Shown here piece by piece: positions 17,210 through 26,800 of a stretch of 64,000 nt of DNA; within the stretch, counting starts at the first letter, position 1, and each line of letters begins with the position of its first letter. The notes under the pieces are model-generated. The model ran no database searches. It saw nothing but the letters and a program-made list of their open reading frames with translations, and was not told where the DNA came from. The stretch is from Arthrobacter_B citreus (GTDB lineage: Bacteria > Actinomycetota > Actinomycetes > Actinomycetales > Micrococcaceae). The stretch lies in the NCBI RefSeq assembly GCF_042429235.1, contig NZ_JBHMBA010000008.1. One strand, 5' to 3'. The position numbers were made by a program, and so were the translations under genes.

Positions 17210-18276
17210 GTGACGTTATGGGTATTTTCTGGCTGGTGGTGCTGCTGATCGGCAACGCCTTCTTCGTCGGCAGCGAGTTCGCCGTCATGTCCGCACGCCG
17301 CAGCCAGATTGAGCCGCTGGCCGACGCCGGCTCGAAGCGGGCCAAAACCACTCTCTGGGCGATGGAACACGTGTCGCTGATGCTCGCGTGCGCTCAACTG
17401 GGCATCACCGTGTGCTCGCTGCTGATCCTGTCCGTGGCGGAACCCGCGATCCATCACCTGCTGGCCGCTCCGCTGGAGGCGCTTGGCCTGCCGGTGGAGT
17501 TCGCCGATGGTGCCGGCTTCCTGGTGGCGCTGCTGATTGTCACTTTCCTGCACGTGACGTTCGGGGAGATGGTCCCGAAGAACATTTCGGTGTCCGTCGC
17601 CGACCGGGCGGCTCTGCTACTGGCGCCGCCGCTGGTGCTGATCTCCCGTGTGGTCCGCCCGGTCATCTTCACCCTCAACTGGCTGGCGAACCATGCACTG
17701 CGGGTCATGGGCATTACGCCCAAGGACGAAGTGGCATCGGCCTTCACTCTGGAGGAGATGCAGTCCATCGTGGAGGAGTCCACGAAGCACGGAACGGTCG
17801 CCGATGATTCCGGCATTATTTCGGGAGCGCTGGAATTCTCCGGACAGAGTGCCGGCACCGTCATGGTCCCGCTGGATGAGCTCGTGACGCTGCGCACTGA
17901 CACCACTCCCGCGGAGTTCGAGAAAGCCGTGGGGCGCACCGGGTTCTCCCGGTTTGTCCTGATGGATGAGCAGGGCAACCTGACCGGCTACATGCATTTG
18001 AAGGACATCATGGCCATCCCGGCCGATGCCTACGACCGGCCGCTGACCGAAAACAAGGTGCGGACCCTGGCCAACCTGCGCCTTGATGACGGAATCGAAG
18101 ACGCACTGGCCACCATGCAGCGCACCGGGTCCCATCTGGCCCGTGTCCTGGGACCGGACAACCAGACCCGCGGAGTGCTGTTCCTGGAAGACATCATTGA
18201 GCAGCTGGTGGGAGAGATCCGCGATGCGACGCAGGCCCAGGGCTTCCGGCGCACCGGAGAAAGCTACACGGAGTAA
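17206..18276 (+). CDS. Second CNNM/CorC-family membrane protein
   Basis: A 356-residue paralogue of the preceding protein. It has the DUF21 domain (ACAQLGITVCSLLIL, FGEMVPKNISVSVAD), a degenerate CBS pair and a short end (LFLEDIIEQLVGEIRDATQ), but lacks the CorC C-terminal domain. The start ATG overlaps the upstream stop (ATGA), so the two are coupled and could form a hetero-dimer; CNNM proteins are dimeric. Pairing a long and a short form is common in actinobacteria. Role in divalent-cation handling is inferred from family, and the zinc operon that follows has its own control region. Confidence 0.88.
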   Translation: MSDVMGIFWLVVLLIGNAFFVGSEFAVMSARRSQIEPLADAGSKRAKTTLWAMEHVSLMLACAQLGITVCSLLILSVAEPAIHHLLAAPLEALGLPVEFADGAGFLVALLIVTFLHVTFGEMVPKNISVSVADRAALLLAPPLVLISRVVRPVIFTLNWLANHALRVMGITPKDEVASAFTLEEMQSIVEESTKHGTVADDSGIISGALEFSGQSAGTVMVPLDELVTLRTDTTPAEFEKAVGRTGFSRFVLMDEQGNLTGYMHLKDIMAIPADAYDRPLTENKVRTLANLRLDDGIEDALATMQRTGSHLARVLGPDNQTRGVLFLEDIIEQLVGEIRDATQAQGFRRTGESYTE

Positions 18277-18336
18277 GCCGGTGCCGGACGGGCAGAGGCG
18301 CCGCTCTTTCGGGCAGGGACGTACCCCTTCGGCATA

Positions 18337-18351
18337 TGCGAATGATTCGCG
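18337..18351. promoter_or_regulatory. Candidate Zur box upstream of znuA
   Basis: TGCGAATGATTCGCG contains a perfect palindrome GCGAAT-G-ATTCGC with the AATGATT centre typical of actinobacterial Zur sites. It overlaps the expected -35 region of a TATGCT -10 element at 18359-18364. A zur gene lies at the other end of the znu cluster. Zinc-dependent repression is a well-founded inference. Confidence 0.72.
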
Positions 18352-18361
18352 TTTACGTTAT

Positions 18362-18396
18362 GCTGATGGAGTTCCGCCCTGCGGAGCTCCATCAGC
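18362..18396. repeat. Long inverted repeat at the znuA transcription start region
   Basis: Two 16-base arms (GCTGATGGAGTTCCGC and GCGGAGCTCCATCAGC) separated by CCT pair along their whole length with one G-U. They begin inside the putative -10 element and end about 40 bases before znuA. No T-run follows on either strand, so this is not an obvious terminator. It may be an operator or an RNA element. Confidence 0.75.
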
Positions 18397-18438
18397 AACA
18401 AACCACAAACTAACGCCGGAACAGGGACACTAAAACTT

Positions 18439-19440
18439 ATGCGACGCATCTCCCTCCGCCTCGCCGGGGTATTACTGGCCGGCGGCGCCCTTGCCATGAC
18501 CGGATGCACGGGCAATACAGGTTCCGGCTCCAGCCCGGATTCCGAAGCGGGAGGCGGTGCACTGGACATCGTCACGTCCACGAACGTGTACGGCAACATC
18601 ATGGAGACAGTGGGCGGGGACGCCGTTACCGTTACCGCGGTTATCGACCGGCCGAGCCAGGACCCGCACTCCTATGAAGCCACGGCGCGCGACAAGCTGG
18701 CCGTCAGCGGCGCGGACCTCGTGGTCCTGAACGGTGGGGGATACGACACCTTCATGGAACAGCTCGTGGACGAGGCCGGCATTGACAGCGCCGATGTCCT
18801 CAACGCGGTGGAAATCTTCGGCCTCGAGAACGACGACGAGCACAGCGGCGACGCCGAGTCCCACGACGGCGAGTCCCACGACGGCGAATCCCACAGCCAC
18901 GAGGGGCACGCCCACGGCTCCTTCAATGAACACGTGTGGTACAGCCCCGAAGCCATGGGCCTTCTGGCCGAGGCCGCGGCGGAACGCCTGGCCACCCTGG
19001 ACACCGCTAACGCCGACCAGTTCCGGGCGAACGCCGCCTCCTTTAACAGCGGCATCGAAGAGCTCACCGCGGATCTGGCCGAAGACAAGGCTGCAGCCGA
19101 CGGCCGCGACGTGGCCGTCACCGAACCCGTTCCGGAATATCTCCTGGAAGCCGCGGGCCTGCACAACGTCACCCCCTCTGCCTTCACGTCCGCCGTCGAG
19201 GAAGGTTCCGATGTTCCTCCGGCAGCCCTGAAGGAGATGCAGGACCTGCTGAGCACCCGTTCGGTCGCCTTCCTGGCATTCAACACCCAAACCGCGACGT
19301 CACAGACCGATGCCGTGCGGGCCACTGCCGAGGATGCCGGAGTCCCGGTCCTGGACTTCTCTGAAACCCTTCCCGATGGCCAGGATTACCTCACCTGGAT
19401 GGGGGCGAACGTGGCCGCCATCGACGACGTGCTGCGGTGA
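18439..19440 (+). CDS. znuA: Zinc ABC transporter substrate-binding lipoprotein
   Basis: A 333-residue cluster-9 metal-binding protein. It has a signal peptide with lipobox MTGC, the DPHSYEAT metal-ligand motif, and an acidic His-rich loop around residues 135-158 with three SHDGE/SHSHE-type repeats followed by HEGHAHG, typical of zinc rather than manganese receptors. Later ligands appear in FNEHVWYSPEA and near the C terminus. The lipoprotein would sit on the outer face of the membrane and hand zinc to ZnuB. The stop overlaps the znuC start (GTGA), and a Zur box lies upstream. Confidence 0.93.
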   Translation: MRRISLRLAGVLLAGGALAMTGCTGNTGSGSSPDSEAGGGALDIVTSTNVYGNIMETVGGDAVTVTAVIDRPSQDPHSYEATARDKLAVSGADLVVLNGGGYDTFMEQLVDEAGIDSADVLNAVEIFGLENDDEHSGDAESHDGESHDGESHSHEGHAHGSFNEHVWYSPEAMGLLAEAAAERLATLDTANADQFRANAASFNSGIEELTADLAEDKAAADGRDVAVTEPVPEYLLEAAGLHNVTPSAFTSAVEEGSDVPPAALKEMQDLLSTRSVAFLAFNTQTATSQTDAVRATAEDAGVPVLDFSETLPDGQDYLTWMGANVAAIDDVLR

Positions 19441-20252
19441 GCGGTCAAGTAGTCCGGCTGCGGAACGCTGGGCTGACCTTCGGGCAGCGCACTCTCTGGG
19501 ACGGCCTGGACCTTGATATCCGGGCCGGCGAATTCCTTGCGGTCCTGGGGCCGAATGGATCCGGTAAAACCAGCTTCCTCAAAGTCCTGCTCGGACTGCA
19601 GGAGCTGACGAACGGCACCGTGGAAATCAACGGGCACCCTGCCCGGCGCGGCAGCCGCGACATTGGCTACATTCCGCAGCAGAAGGCCTTCGGTCCGGGA
19701 ACTCCGCTGCGGGCCCGCGACCTCGTGGGGCTGGGCGTGGACGGCAACAAGTGGGGGCTGCGGCTGAACCGCACCCCCGTGCGGCGCCGCGTGGACCAGC
19801 TGCTGGAACAGGTGGGCGCCACCCGGTACGCCAACGAACCCGTCGGCCTGCTCTCGGGCGGCGAGGTGCAGCGGCTGCGCGCTGCCCAGGCGCTGGCCAC
19901 GGATCCGGACCTGCTGCTCTGCGACGAGCCGCTGCTGTCCCTGGACCTTCACCACCAGCAGGCCATCAGCGCCCTGATTGACCGCCGCTGCCACGAAGAG
20001 GGCTCGGCGGTGGTGTTTGTGACCCACGAGATCAACCCCGTCATCGACTACGTGGACCGGGTCCTGTACCTGGCCGGCGGCACCTTCCGCACCGGCACGC
20101 CCTCGGAAGTGCTCCGCTCCGACGTCTTGTCGGAAATGTACGGCAGCCGGGTCGAAGTTCTCCGCAGCCACGGCCGCATCGTTGTCCTCGGCATCCCCGA
20201 CGCCACCACCCACGTGCATGGAGAGAGCGAGGACGAGCATGGACCTGCGTGA
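19437..20252 (+). CDS. znuC: Zinc ABC transporter ATP-binding protein
   Basis: The 271-residue ATPase has Walker A GPNGSGKTS, a Q-loop GYIPQQKA, signature LLSGGEVQR, Walker B LLLCDEPLLSLD and the switch His in VFVTHEINPV. It energises zinc import with ZnuB. The start is GTG 19437, overlapping the znuA stop by four bases. Its last 14 bases overlap the znuB start. A C-terminal His-containing tail (THVHGESEDEHG) may be a zinc ligand but that is speculation. Confidence 0.93.
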   Translation: MSGQVVRLRNAGLTFGQRTLWDGLDLDIRAGEFLAVLGPNGSGKTSFLKVLLGLQELTNGTVEINGHPARRGSRDIGYIPQQKAFGPGTPLRARDLVGLGVDGNKWGLRLNRTPVRRRVDQLLEQVGATRYANEPVGLLSGGEVQRLRAAQALATDPDLLLCDEPLLSLDLHHQQAISALIDRRCHEEGSAVVFVTHEINPVIDYVDRVLYLAGGTFRTGTPSEVLRSDVLSEMYGSRVEVLRSHGRIVVLGIPDATTHVHGESEDEHGPA

Positions 20253-21114
20253 TTTCTTCTCCGCCGTCTTCAATTTCAGCGATTACGGGCAGCTGCTGCC
20301 GCTTGTCGCCAACTCCCTGTGGGCCGCCGCAATCCTCGGGCTGGTTGGCGGACTGATCGGGACCTTCGTCCTGATGCGCGACCTGGCGTTCGCCGTGCAC
20401 GGGATTGCCGAACTGTCCTTTGCCGGTGCCGCTTTTGCGCTGCTGATTGGCGCCAATGTGGTCCTTGGATCCCTGATCGGGTCCGTCGCCGCGGCTGTGC
20501 TGCTTGCGGTGATGGGGCTCAAGGCCCGCGACCGAAACTCGGTCACCGGCGTCATCATGCCCTTCGGCCTTGGCCTGGGCATCCTGTTCCTGGGACTCTA
20601 CGAAGGCCGCTCGGCCAACAAGTTTGGCCTGCTCACCGGGCAGATCGTCGCCGTGGACACGGTGCAGCTGAACCTGCTCGCCGGCACCGCCGTCGTCGTC
20701 GTTGCCGGGCTTGTCCTGATCTGGCGGCCGCTGACCTTTGCCAGCGCAGATCCCGAACTGGCCGAAGCACGCGGAGTTCCCGTGCGCGTGCTGTCCATTG
20801 TCTTCATGGTCCTGCTGGGACTGTCGGTGGCACTGTCCATCCAGGTGGTTGGCGCCCTGCTGGTGCTGTCGCTGCTGATTACGCCTTCGGCTGCGGCGCT
20901 GCTGGTGACGTCATCCCCGCGGCTGGTGGTGCTGCTCAGCGTGCTGTTTGCGGTGGCTTCCTCGGTGGGCGGCATCCTGCTGGCACTGGGCGGACGGATA
21001 TCGATCAGCCCGTACGTCACCACTATTTCGTTCCTGATCTACGTGGTGTGCCGGCTGATCAAGCGCAGCCGCACCAGGGGACGGGTCCGGCGGGGGCAGG
21101 CCACAACCGCTTAG
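20239..21114 (+). CDS. znuB: Zinc ABC transporter permease
   Basis: A 291-residue integral membrane protein of the ABC-3 family with about eight helices; recognisable segments are LMRDLAFAVHGIAELSFAGA and the VVGALLVLSLLITPSAAA motif. I chose ATG 20239, which has a GAGGA site and begins with MDLRDFF as in other family members, over an in-frame upstream start at 20182 that would overlap znuC by 71 bases. It forms the membrane channel of the ZnuABC importer. It converges on zur with 28 bases between stops. Confidence 0.92.
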   Translation: MDLRDFFSAVFNFSDYGQLLPLVANSLWAAAILGLVGGLIGTFVLMRDLAFAVHGIAELSFAGAAFALLIGANVVLGSLIGSVAAAVLLAVMGLKARDRNSVTGVIMPFGLGLGILFLGLYEGRSANKFGLLTGQIVAVDTVQLNLLAGTAVVVVAGLVLIWRPLTFASADPELAEARGVPVRVLSIVFMVLLGLSVALSIQVVGALLVLSLLITPSAAALLVTSSPRLVVLLSVLFAVASSVGGILLALGGRISISPYVTTISFLIYVVCRLIKRSRTRGRVRRGQATTA

Positions 21115-21142
21115 CAGGGCGCGGCGGCCCCCGGGTGTGTTT

Positions 21143-21565
21143 TCAGGAGGCGCTGCACTCCGGGCACAGCCCGAAGATTTCCACAGTATGGGCCACATCG
21201 GTGAACCCGTACTGGGCCCCGAGGCCGGCAGCCCACGCCTCGACGGCCGGGGCCTCCACCTCCACCGCCTTGCCGCAGTTGCGGCAGACCAGGTGATGGT
21301 GGTGGTGCTCGACGGCGCAGCGGCGGTACAGCGCCTCGCCGTCGCCGTTGCGGAGCACATCCACCTGGTTTTCTTCCGCCATGGACTGCAGGATGCGGTA
21401 GGTCGTGGCCAGGGAGACGCTGTCTCCGCGCTCGTGGAGCAGGCGATAGAGCTCCTGGGTGCTGATGAAGTCGTCCAGCTCATCCAGGGTGCGCCCCACG
21501 GCCAGGCGCTGCCGCGTGACCCGTTCCGGGCTCCGCTTGGCGGGCTGGGACGTCTCGGATGACAT
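21143..21565 (-). CDS. zur: Zinc uptake regulator, Fur family
   Basis: A 140-residue Fur-family repressor. The winged helix is in the first half (STQELYRLLHERGDSVSLAT, TYRILQSMAEENQVD). The second half carries the metal sites: HHHHHLVC, CRNCGKAVEVEAP, and the C-terminal CPEC. The pair of CxxC motifs holds the structural zinc. I placed the start at ATG 21565 with an AAGGAG site; the frame is open far upstream but that part overlaps another gene. Its position beside znuACB supports Zur rather than Fur, and the box upstream of znuA is its likely target. Confidence 0.92.
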   Translation of the reverse strand: MSSETSQPAKRSPERVTRQRLAVGRTLDELDDFISTQELYRLLHERGDSVSLATTYRILQSMAEENQVDVLRNGDGEALYRRCAVEHHHHHLVCRNCGKAVEVEAPAVEAWAAGLGAQYGFTDVAHTVEIFGLCPECSAS

Positions 21566-21718
21566 GCTCACTCCTTGGAAACGGTGATGCCTGTTGGAAC
21601 GCAGCTTCCAGATTATCGCACTGGACGCGGAACGGCCCCCGGGCGCACTGATGCCGGGGCTGCGGCCATCCGGCGCGTTCGGGTCCGGCCGGGGGAGCAG
21701 CGGGGTACTGTGGCCCGT

Positions 21719-22396
21719 ATGAAACTGACCAAGTACACCCATTCCTGTGTGCGCCTGGAGCGCGGCGGCAACGTCCTGGTGCTGGATCCCGGTTCGTTTT
21801 CGGAAGTGGAGGAAGCACTGGACGGAGCACAAGCCGTCCTGGTCACCCACGAACACGCAGACCATCTCGACCGCGGCCCGGTCCTGGCCCAGCTCAGGGC
21901 AAATACTTCCCTGGTGCTGTACGCGCCGGCGAAACTGGCCGCCGACCTGCGCTCCGCTGCCGAAGGCGGCGGTGAAGCGGGCGCAGGGGTTGCCGGACGG
22001 ATCCTCGACGTGGAACCGGACAGTACCTTCACCGCGGCGGGTTTCACGGTGCAGGCCTTCGGCGGACAGCACGCCCTGATCCACCCGCTGGTGCCGCTGG
22101 TGGCCAACATCGGCTATCTGATCGAGGGGACGCTCTACCACCCGGGGGACTCGTTTGTGGTGCCCCACGGCCTGAAGGCGAAAACCCTGCTGGTGCCGAT
22201 CCACGCGCCGTGGTCCAAGGTGGGGGAAGTTGTTGACTTCGTCATCGCCTGCGGCGCCGAGCGCGCCTACCCCATTCACGACGCCCTGCTGAACGAACGC
22301 GGCCTGAACGTCGCCGAAAGCCACGTCGAACGCTTCGGAGAACTGTACGGGACGGTGTACCAGCACCTCTCCGCCGGTGACTCGGTGCAGATATGA
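21719..22396 (+). CDS. MBL-fold metal-dependent hydrolase (UlaG-like)
   Basis: The 225-residue protein has the metallo-beta-lactamase pattern: MKLTKYTHSCVRLE, LVLDPGSF, then the metal-ligand motif THEHADHLD (HxHxDH type), and later GGQHALIHP and HPGDSFVVP. Many such proteins are annotated as putative lactonases or phosphodiesterases; the substrate cannot be read from sequence. The ATG at 21719 gives the conserved N terminus, with no strong ribosome site. It overlaps the following rhodanese gene by four bases. Confidence 0.87.
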   Translation: MKLTKYTHSCVRLERGGNVLVLDPGSFSEVEEALDGAQAVLVTHEHADHLDRGPVLAQLRANTSLVLYAPAKLAADLRSAAEGGGEAGAGVAGRILDVEPDSTFTAAGFTVQAFGGQHALIHPLVPLVANIGYLIEGTLYHPGDSFVVPHGLKAKTLLVPIHAPWSKVGEVVDFVIACGAERAYPIHDALLNERGLNVAESHVERFGELYGTVYQHLSAGDSVQI

Positions 22397-23265
22397 GCGG
22401 GCCCGTCATAGACGTCGGCCAACTGCAGGAAATGCTCGCCTCCGGGGACCCGGTGGTCCTGCTGGACGTGCGGTGGGCACTGGGCAGCACCGACGGTCAC
22501 AAGCAGTACCAGCGCGGCCACCTTCCCGGCGCCGTGTACGTGGATCTGGAAACCGAGCTGGCCGCGCCGGCCGGCAAGGGAAGCGAAGGCCGGCACCCCC
22601 TGCCGGATCCGCAGGACTTTGCCGCAGCGGCCAGACGCTGGGGAATCAACAGCGGCGACACGGTGGTGGCTTACGACGCCGTGGGCGGCACTTCCGCCGC
22701 CCGTGCCTGGTGGCTGCTGCGGCATGCCGGGCTGGACTCCGTGTACCTGCTGGACGGCGGCGTCGTGGCGTGGCACCGCGCAGGGCTGGCACTGGAAGGC
22801 GGCCCGGTGGAGCCGACGCCCGGCGACGTGGAGCTGTCATGGGGAAAAATGCCGGTGGTCCACATGTGGGATGTCCCCGCCGTCGTGGCCGGCGGGAAAC
22901 TGCTCGACGCGCGGGCCAAGGAACGGTACCGCGGCGACCGGGAACCCGTGGATCCGCTGGCGGGCCATATCCCCGGGGCGGTGAACGCACCGGCAGCGGA
23001 CAACCTGAGCGCCGAAGGAACGTTCCGATCCCCGGAAGAACTCCGTGCCTCCTTCGAGGCGCTCGGAGTACGCGGAGACCAACCGGTGGCCGTCTACTGC
23101 GGTTCCGGAGTTTCCGCCGCCCACGATGTGGCCGCCCTGGAGCGCGCCGGCTACCGGGCAGCCCTCTATCCGGGGTCCTGGTCGCAGTGGTCGGCTACTA
23201 AAGGTTCCCCGGTTGCGGTGGGAGCGAAACCGGGCGAATGGCCGGGAACCGGGCAAAGGCGATAG
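22393..23265 (+). CDS. sseA: Sulfurtransferase (two-domain rhodanese, SseA type)
   Basis: A 290-residue tandem rhodanese. The N-terminal domain is inactive-like, with DVRWALG and HLPGAVYVDLETELAA; the C-terminal domain carries the active loop YCGSGVSA with Cys236 as the expected persulphide carrier. The family moves sulphane sulphur from thiosulphate or mercaptopyruvate to thiophilic acceptors in the cytoplasm. ATG 22393 overlaps the upstream hydrolase stop (ATGA), suggesting coupled expression. Confidence 0.9.
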   Translation: MSGPVIDVGQLQEMLASGDPVVLLDVRWALGSTDGHKQYQRGHLPGAVYVDLETELAAPAGKGSEGRHPLPDPQDFAAAARRWGINSGDTVVAYDAVGGTSAARAWWLLRHAGLDSVYLLDGGVVAWHRAGLALEGGPVEPTPGDVELSWGKMPVVHMWDVPAVVAGGKLLDARAKERYRGDREPVDPLAGHIPGAVNAPAADNLSAEGTFRSPEELRASFEALGVRGDQPVAVYCGSGVSAAHDVAALERAGYRAALYPGSWSQWSATKGSPVAVGAKPGEWPGTGQRR

Positions 23266-23382
23266 CGTCGTTTCATGATGAGAGGCCGTCCCGTACCCCC
23301 GCCCCTGCACCTGCAGGTCCCCCATGATGCCCAGGCATCCGGCCCTTCCCCAGCCACTGCCCAATCCCCAGAAGGAGCAACC

Positions 23383-23811
23383 ATGCCCACCCTCTTCACC
23401 AAGATCATCAACGGCGAAATTCCCGGCCGTTTCGTGTGGAAGGACGATGACGTGGTGGCGTTCCTGAGCATTGGACCGCTCAGCGACGGGCACACCCTGG
23501 TGGTGCCCCGGCAGGAGGTCGACAAATGGACCGAGGCCCCCGCGGAACTGGTCCAGAAGCTGACGTCAGTGGCCCACGCCATCGGCCAGGCGCAAGTGTC
23601 GGCGTTCGGCTCTGACCGGGCAGGGCTGAGTATCGCCGGCTTCGAGGTCGACCATCTTCACCTGCATGTGTGGCCGACGAATTCCCTGCAGGACTTCGAC
23701 TTCAGCCGCGCGGAGTCCGACCCGGATCCCGAACGCATGGAAGCCAATGCCCAAAAGCTCCGGGAAGCCCTGCGGGCCGCCGGACACGGGGCCTTCGTCC
23801 CGGAACAGTAA
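23383..23811 (+). CDS. HIT family nucleotide-binding protein
   Basis: A 142-residue protein beginning MPTLFTKIINGEIPGRFVW, the usual start of HIT hydrolases, with the histidine triad HLHLHVW at residues 91-97. HIT proteins hydrolyse nucleoside phosphoramidates or dinucleoside polyphosphates. ATG 23383 has an AAGGAG site six bases upstream. It is 117 bases after sseA, so may have its own promoter. It converges on hrpA with about 30 bases between stops. Confidence 0.92.
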   Translation: MPTLFTKIINGEIPGRFVWKDDDVVAFLSIGPLSDGHTLVVPRQEVDKWTEAPAELVQKLTSVAHAIGQAQVSAFGSDRAGLSIAGFEVDHLHLHVWPTNSLQDFDFSRAESDPDPERMEANAQKLREALRAAGHGAFVPEQ

Positions 23812-23843
23812 CCGGCTGCGCACACTGCCCGCCCGCTCCGGCG

Positions 23844-26800
23844 TTAGGCCGGAGCGAGCGCGGCGTTCAGGGCAGTGCGGATGCGCTTTTCGGATACTGA
23901 ACGGACCGTGCCGAGTTCCTGCGCGAAAAAGCTGATCCGCAGTTCCTCGATCATCCAGCGGACCTCGGTCAGCGCCGGAGGTGTGCCGGCGCCGGGCAGC
24001 AGGGCCGCGACGGCGTCGTCGTAGTCATCCTCCAGCGCCTGCACCACGGCCATCTGCTGCGCATCACGCTGGACGTTGGTGGGCAGCTTTTCCAAGCGGC
24101 GTTCAATGCCCGACAGGTAACGCGGCAGGTGGGTCAGCTGCGCGTAACCGGTGCGGGCGACAAACCCCGGGTACACGAGCGAATCCAGCTGGGCGCGGAT
24201 GTCGTTCAGGGCGCTGATCAGGGCCAGGGACTGTGTGCCCTTCAGCGCCTTGGTGATGCGGCGGGTGCTGGAGAGGATCTTCTCCACCGTGGCGGTCACG
24301 GTGAAGACGGTGTCGATCAGCTCAGCCCGCACCTTTTCGTACAGTTCGTCGAAGTCGGCGCGGTTCCATGGCAGGGCCTCGGGGGTCAGCTTGTCCACGG
24401 CGGCCAGCGTGCAGTCCTCGATCAGGGCGGCGACGGAACCGTGCGGATTCTGGCTGAAGGTCAGTTTTTCGGCATTGCTCAGGTGTTCCAGGACGTACTT
24501 GGCCGGGCTGGGCACGCGGAGCACCAGCAGACGGATGACGCCGCCGCGCATGGCGGCTGCCTGCTCGCCGGCATTCTGGAACATCCGCAGCCCCGCCGTC
24601 TTGCCTTCATCAACCAGCGCCGGGTAGCCGGTGACCATGTGCCCGGCAACCAGCCGCTGCACCTGCCTGTCGATGGTGCCCACGGTCCACTCGGTCAGCC
24701 CGGTCTGTTCCGCGAGCGATGGTCCGGATCCGGCGGGCAGGCCGGACTCCGCGCCGGCCGGCGCGGGATTTCCGGGGGATCCCTTGCCTTTCCGTCCGGC
24801 CTTGGGCGTCACGGTTTTGGGGGTGGCACCGAGCGAGTCGGCAATGGCACGGCGGGTGGCCGGAGCCAGGGACTCCTGCAGCGCGCCCAGGTCCTTGCCT
24901 TCGTCCAGGACCTTTCCGGATCCATCCACCACGCAGAAGCTCATCCGCAGATGTTCGGGCACAGCGTCCCAGTTCCAGGAACCGGGCGGAATGATGTGTC
25001 CCTTGAGCCGGCGCAGGGCCAGTTCCAGGGAAGGCTCCAGCGCGTCCTTCGCGGGGTCGAAGTCAGCGGCCAGCGCCGCAGCGGCGGCCCGTGCCACATC
25101 AGGGGCCGGAATGAAATTCTTCCGGATGGCCTTGGGCAGCGACTTGATCAGCGCGGTGATCAGTTCGGCCCGCAGGCCCGGAATCTGCCACTTGAACGGC
25201 TCGGGATCCAGCTGGTTCAGGAAGAGCACGGGCACCTCGACGCTCACGCCGTCGCCCGCTCCGGCTATGCCGGGGGAGAACTCGTAGGTCAGCGGCAGGT
25301 CAAAGTCGCTGTAGTGGAAACTCTTCGGGAAGTCGTTTTCATCCAGCCCGGAGGCGTCGTCGGTGCGCAGGGCCTCGGGGTCGAAGTCCAGCAGGGTCGG
25401 ATTCTCGTGCCGGGCGCTCTTCCACCACTTGTCGAAGTGCCGTTCCGAAACCACGTCTTTGCCGACGCGCTCGTCGTAGAACTCGAAGAGCGTCTCGTCG
25501 TCCACCCGCAGGCCCCGGCGGCGAACCCGGTTCTCCAGCTCCTCCACTTCGGCCAGCAGCGCCTGGTTGCGGTGGAAGAACTTGTGGTGGGTGCGCCAGT
25601 CGCCCTCCACCAGGGCATGCCGGATGAACATTTCCCGGGACAGTTCCGGGTCCACCCGGCCGTAGTTGATGCTGCGCTGGGGAATGACCGGCACACCGTA
25701 GAGCGTGACCTTTTCGTAGGCCATCACCGAGCCGCGGCTCTTGGACCAGTGCGGCTCGCTGTAACTGCGCTTGATCAGGTGGGGAGCCACTTCCTCCACC
25801 CACAGCGGATCAAATTTCGCGGCCACCCTCGCCCAGAGCCGGGACGTTTCCACCAGTTCGGCGGCCATCACCCAATCCGGTGTCTTCTTGAACAGGGCGG
25901 AGCCGGGGAAGACCGCAAACCGGGTGCCCCGGGCACCGGAGTACTCCCGCTTGCGCTGGTCGTACAGACCGATGTGGCTGAGCAGGCCGGCGAGGAGGCT
26001 CATGTGGATCTCTTTGTCATGCGCCACCGGGTCCACCGGCCCCGGCGTGAGCGTGATGCCCAGCGGCTTGGCGATCTGACGCAGCTGGGTAAACAGATCC
26101 TGCCACTCGCGGATGCGCAGGTAGTTCAGGAACTCGTTTTTGCACAGCCTGCGGAAGGCCGACGACGAGAGTTCCTTTTGCTTCTCCTGCACGTAACGCC
26201 ACAGGTTAAGATAGCCGGTGAAGTCAGAGTTTTCATCCACGAAGCGCTTGTGCAGTTCAGCGGCCTTCTGGGCGCGTGCGGCGTCGTCCTTCGAGGGGCG
26301 CTCGCGCGGATCCTGGATGGTCAGGGCAGCGGTAAGCACCATGACTTCCTTGGCGCAGCCGCGGGCACCGGCCTCCACGATCATCCGGCCCAGCCGGGGG
26401 TCAACCGGCAGCTGGGACAGCTTGCGGCCCACCGGCGTGATGCCGCCGGCCGGCTGCAGGGCGCCGAGTTCCTTGAGCAGGGTGGCGCCGTCGTTGATGG
26501 CCTTGGAATCCGGCGGCTGGACAAACGGGAAGTCCGCCACGTCCTTGGGCCCCTTGGCCACGCCCATGGCAGCCATCTGCAGGATGACCGCCGCAAGGTT
26601 CGTGCGCAGGATTTCGGGGTCCGTGAACTCCGGGCGTGACTCAAAGTCCTCCTGCGAATACAGGCGGATGGCAATGCCGTCCGAAACACGGCCGCACCGG
26701 CCCGAACGCTGGTTGGCGGAGGCCTGGGAAATGCGCTCGATGGGCAGCCGCTGGACTTTGGTCCGGTGCGAGTACCGGGAGATGCGCGCGGTGCCGGTGT

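Noticed and set aside
21566..22366. Upstream extension of the zur reading frame
   Set aside because: The frame is open because of base composition and overlaps the hydrolase gene antisense. Fur-family proteins begin at the ATG with the AAGGAG site.
24129..26639. 836-codon open frame opposite hrpA
   Set aside because: Also a GC-driven antisense frame. HrpA motifs are complete on the minus strand.
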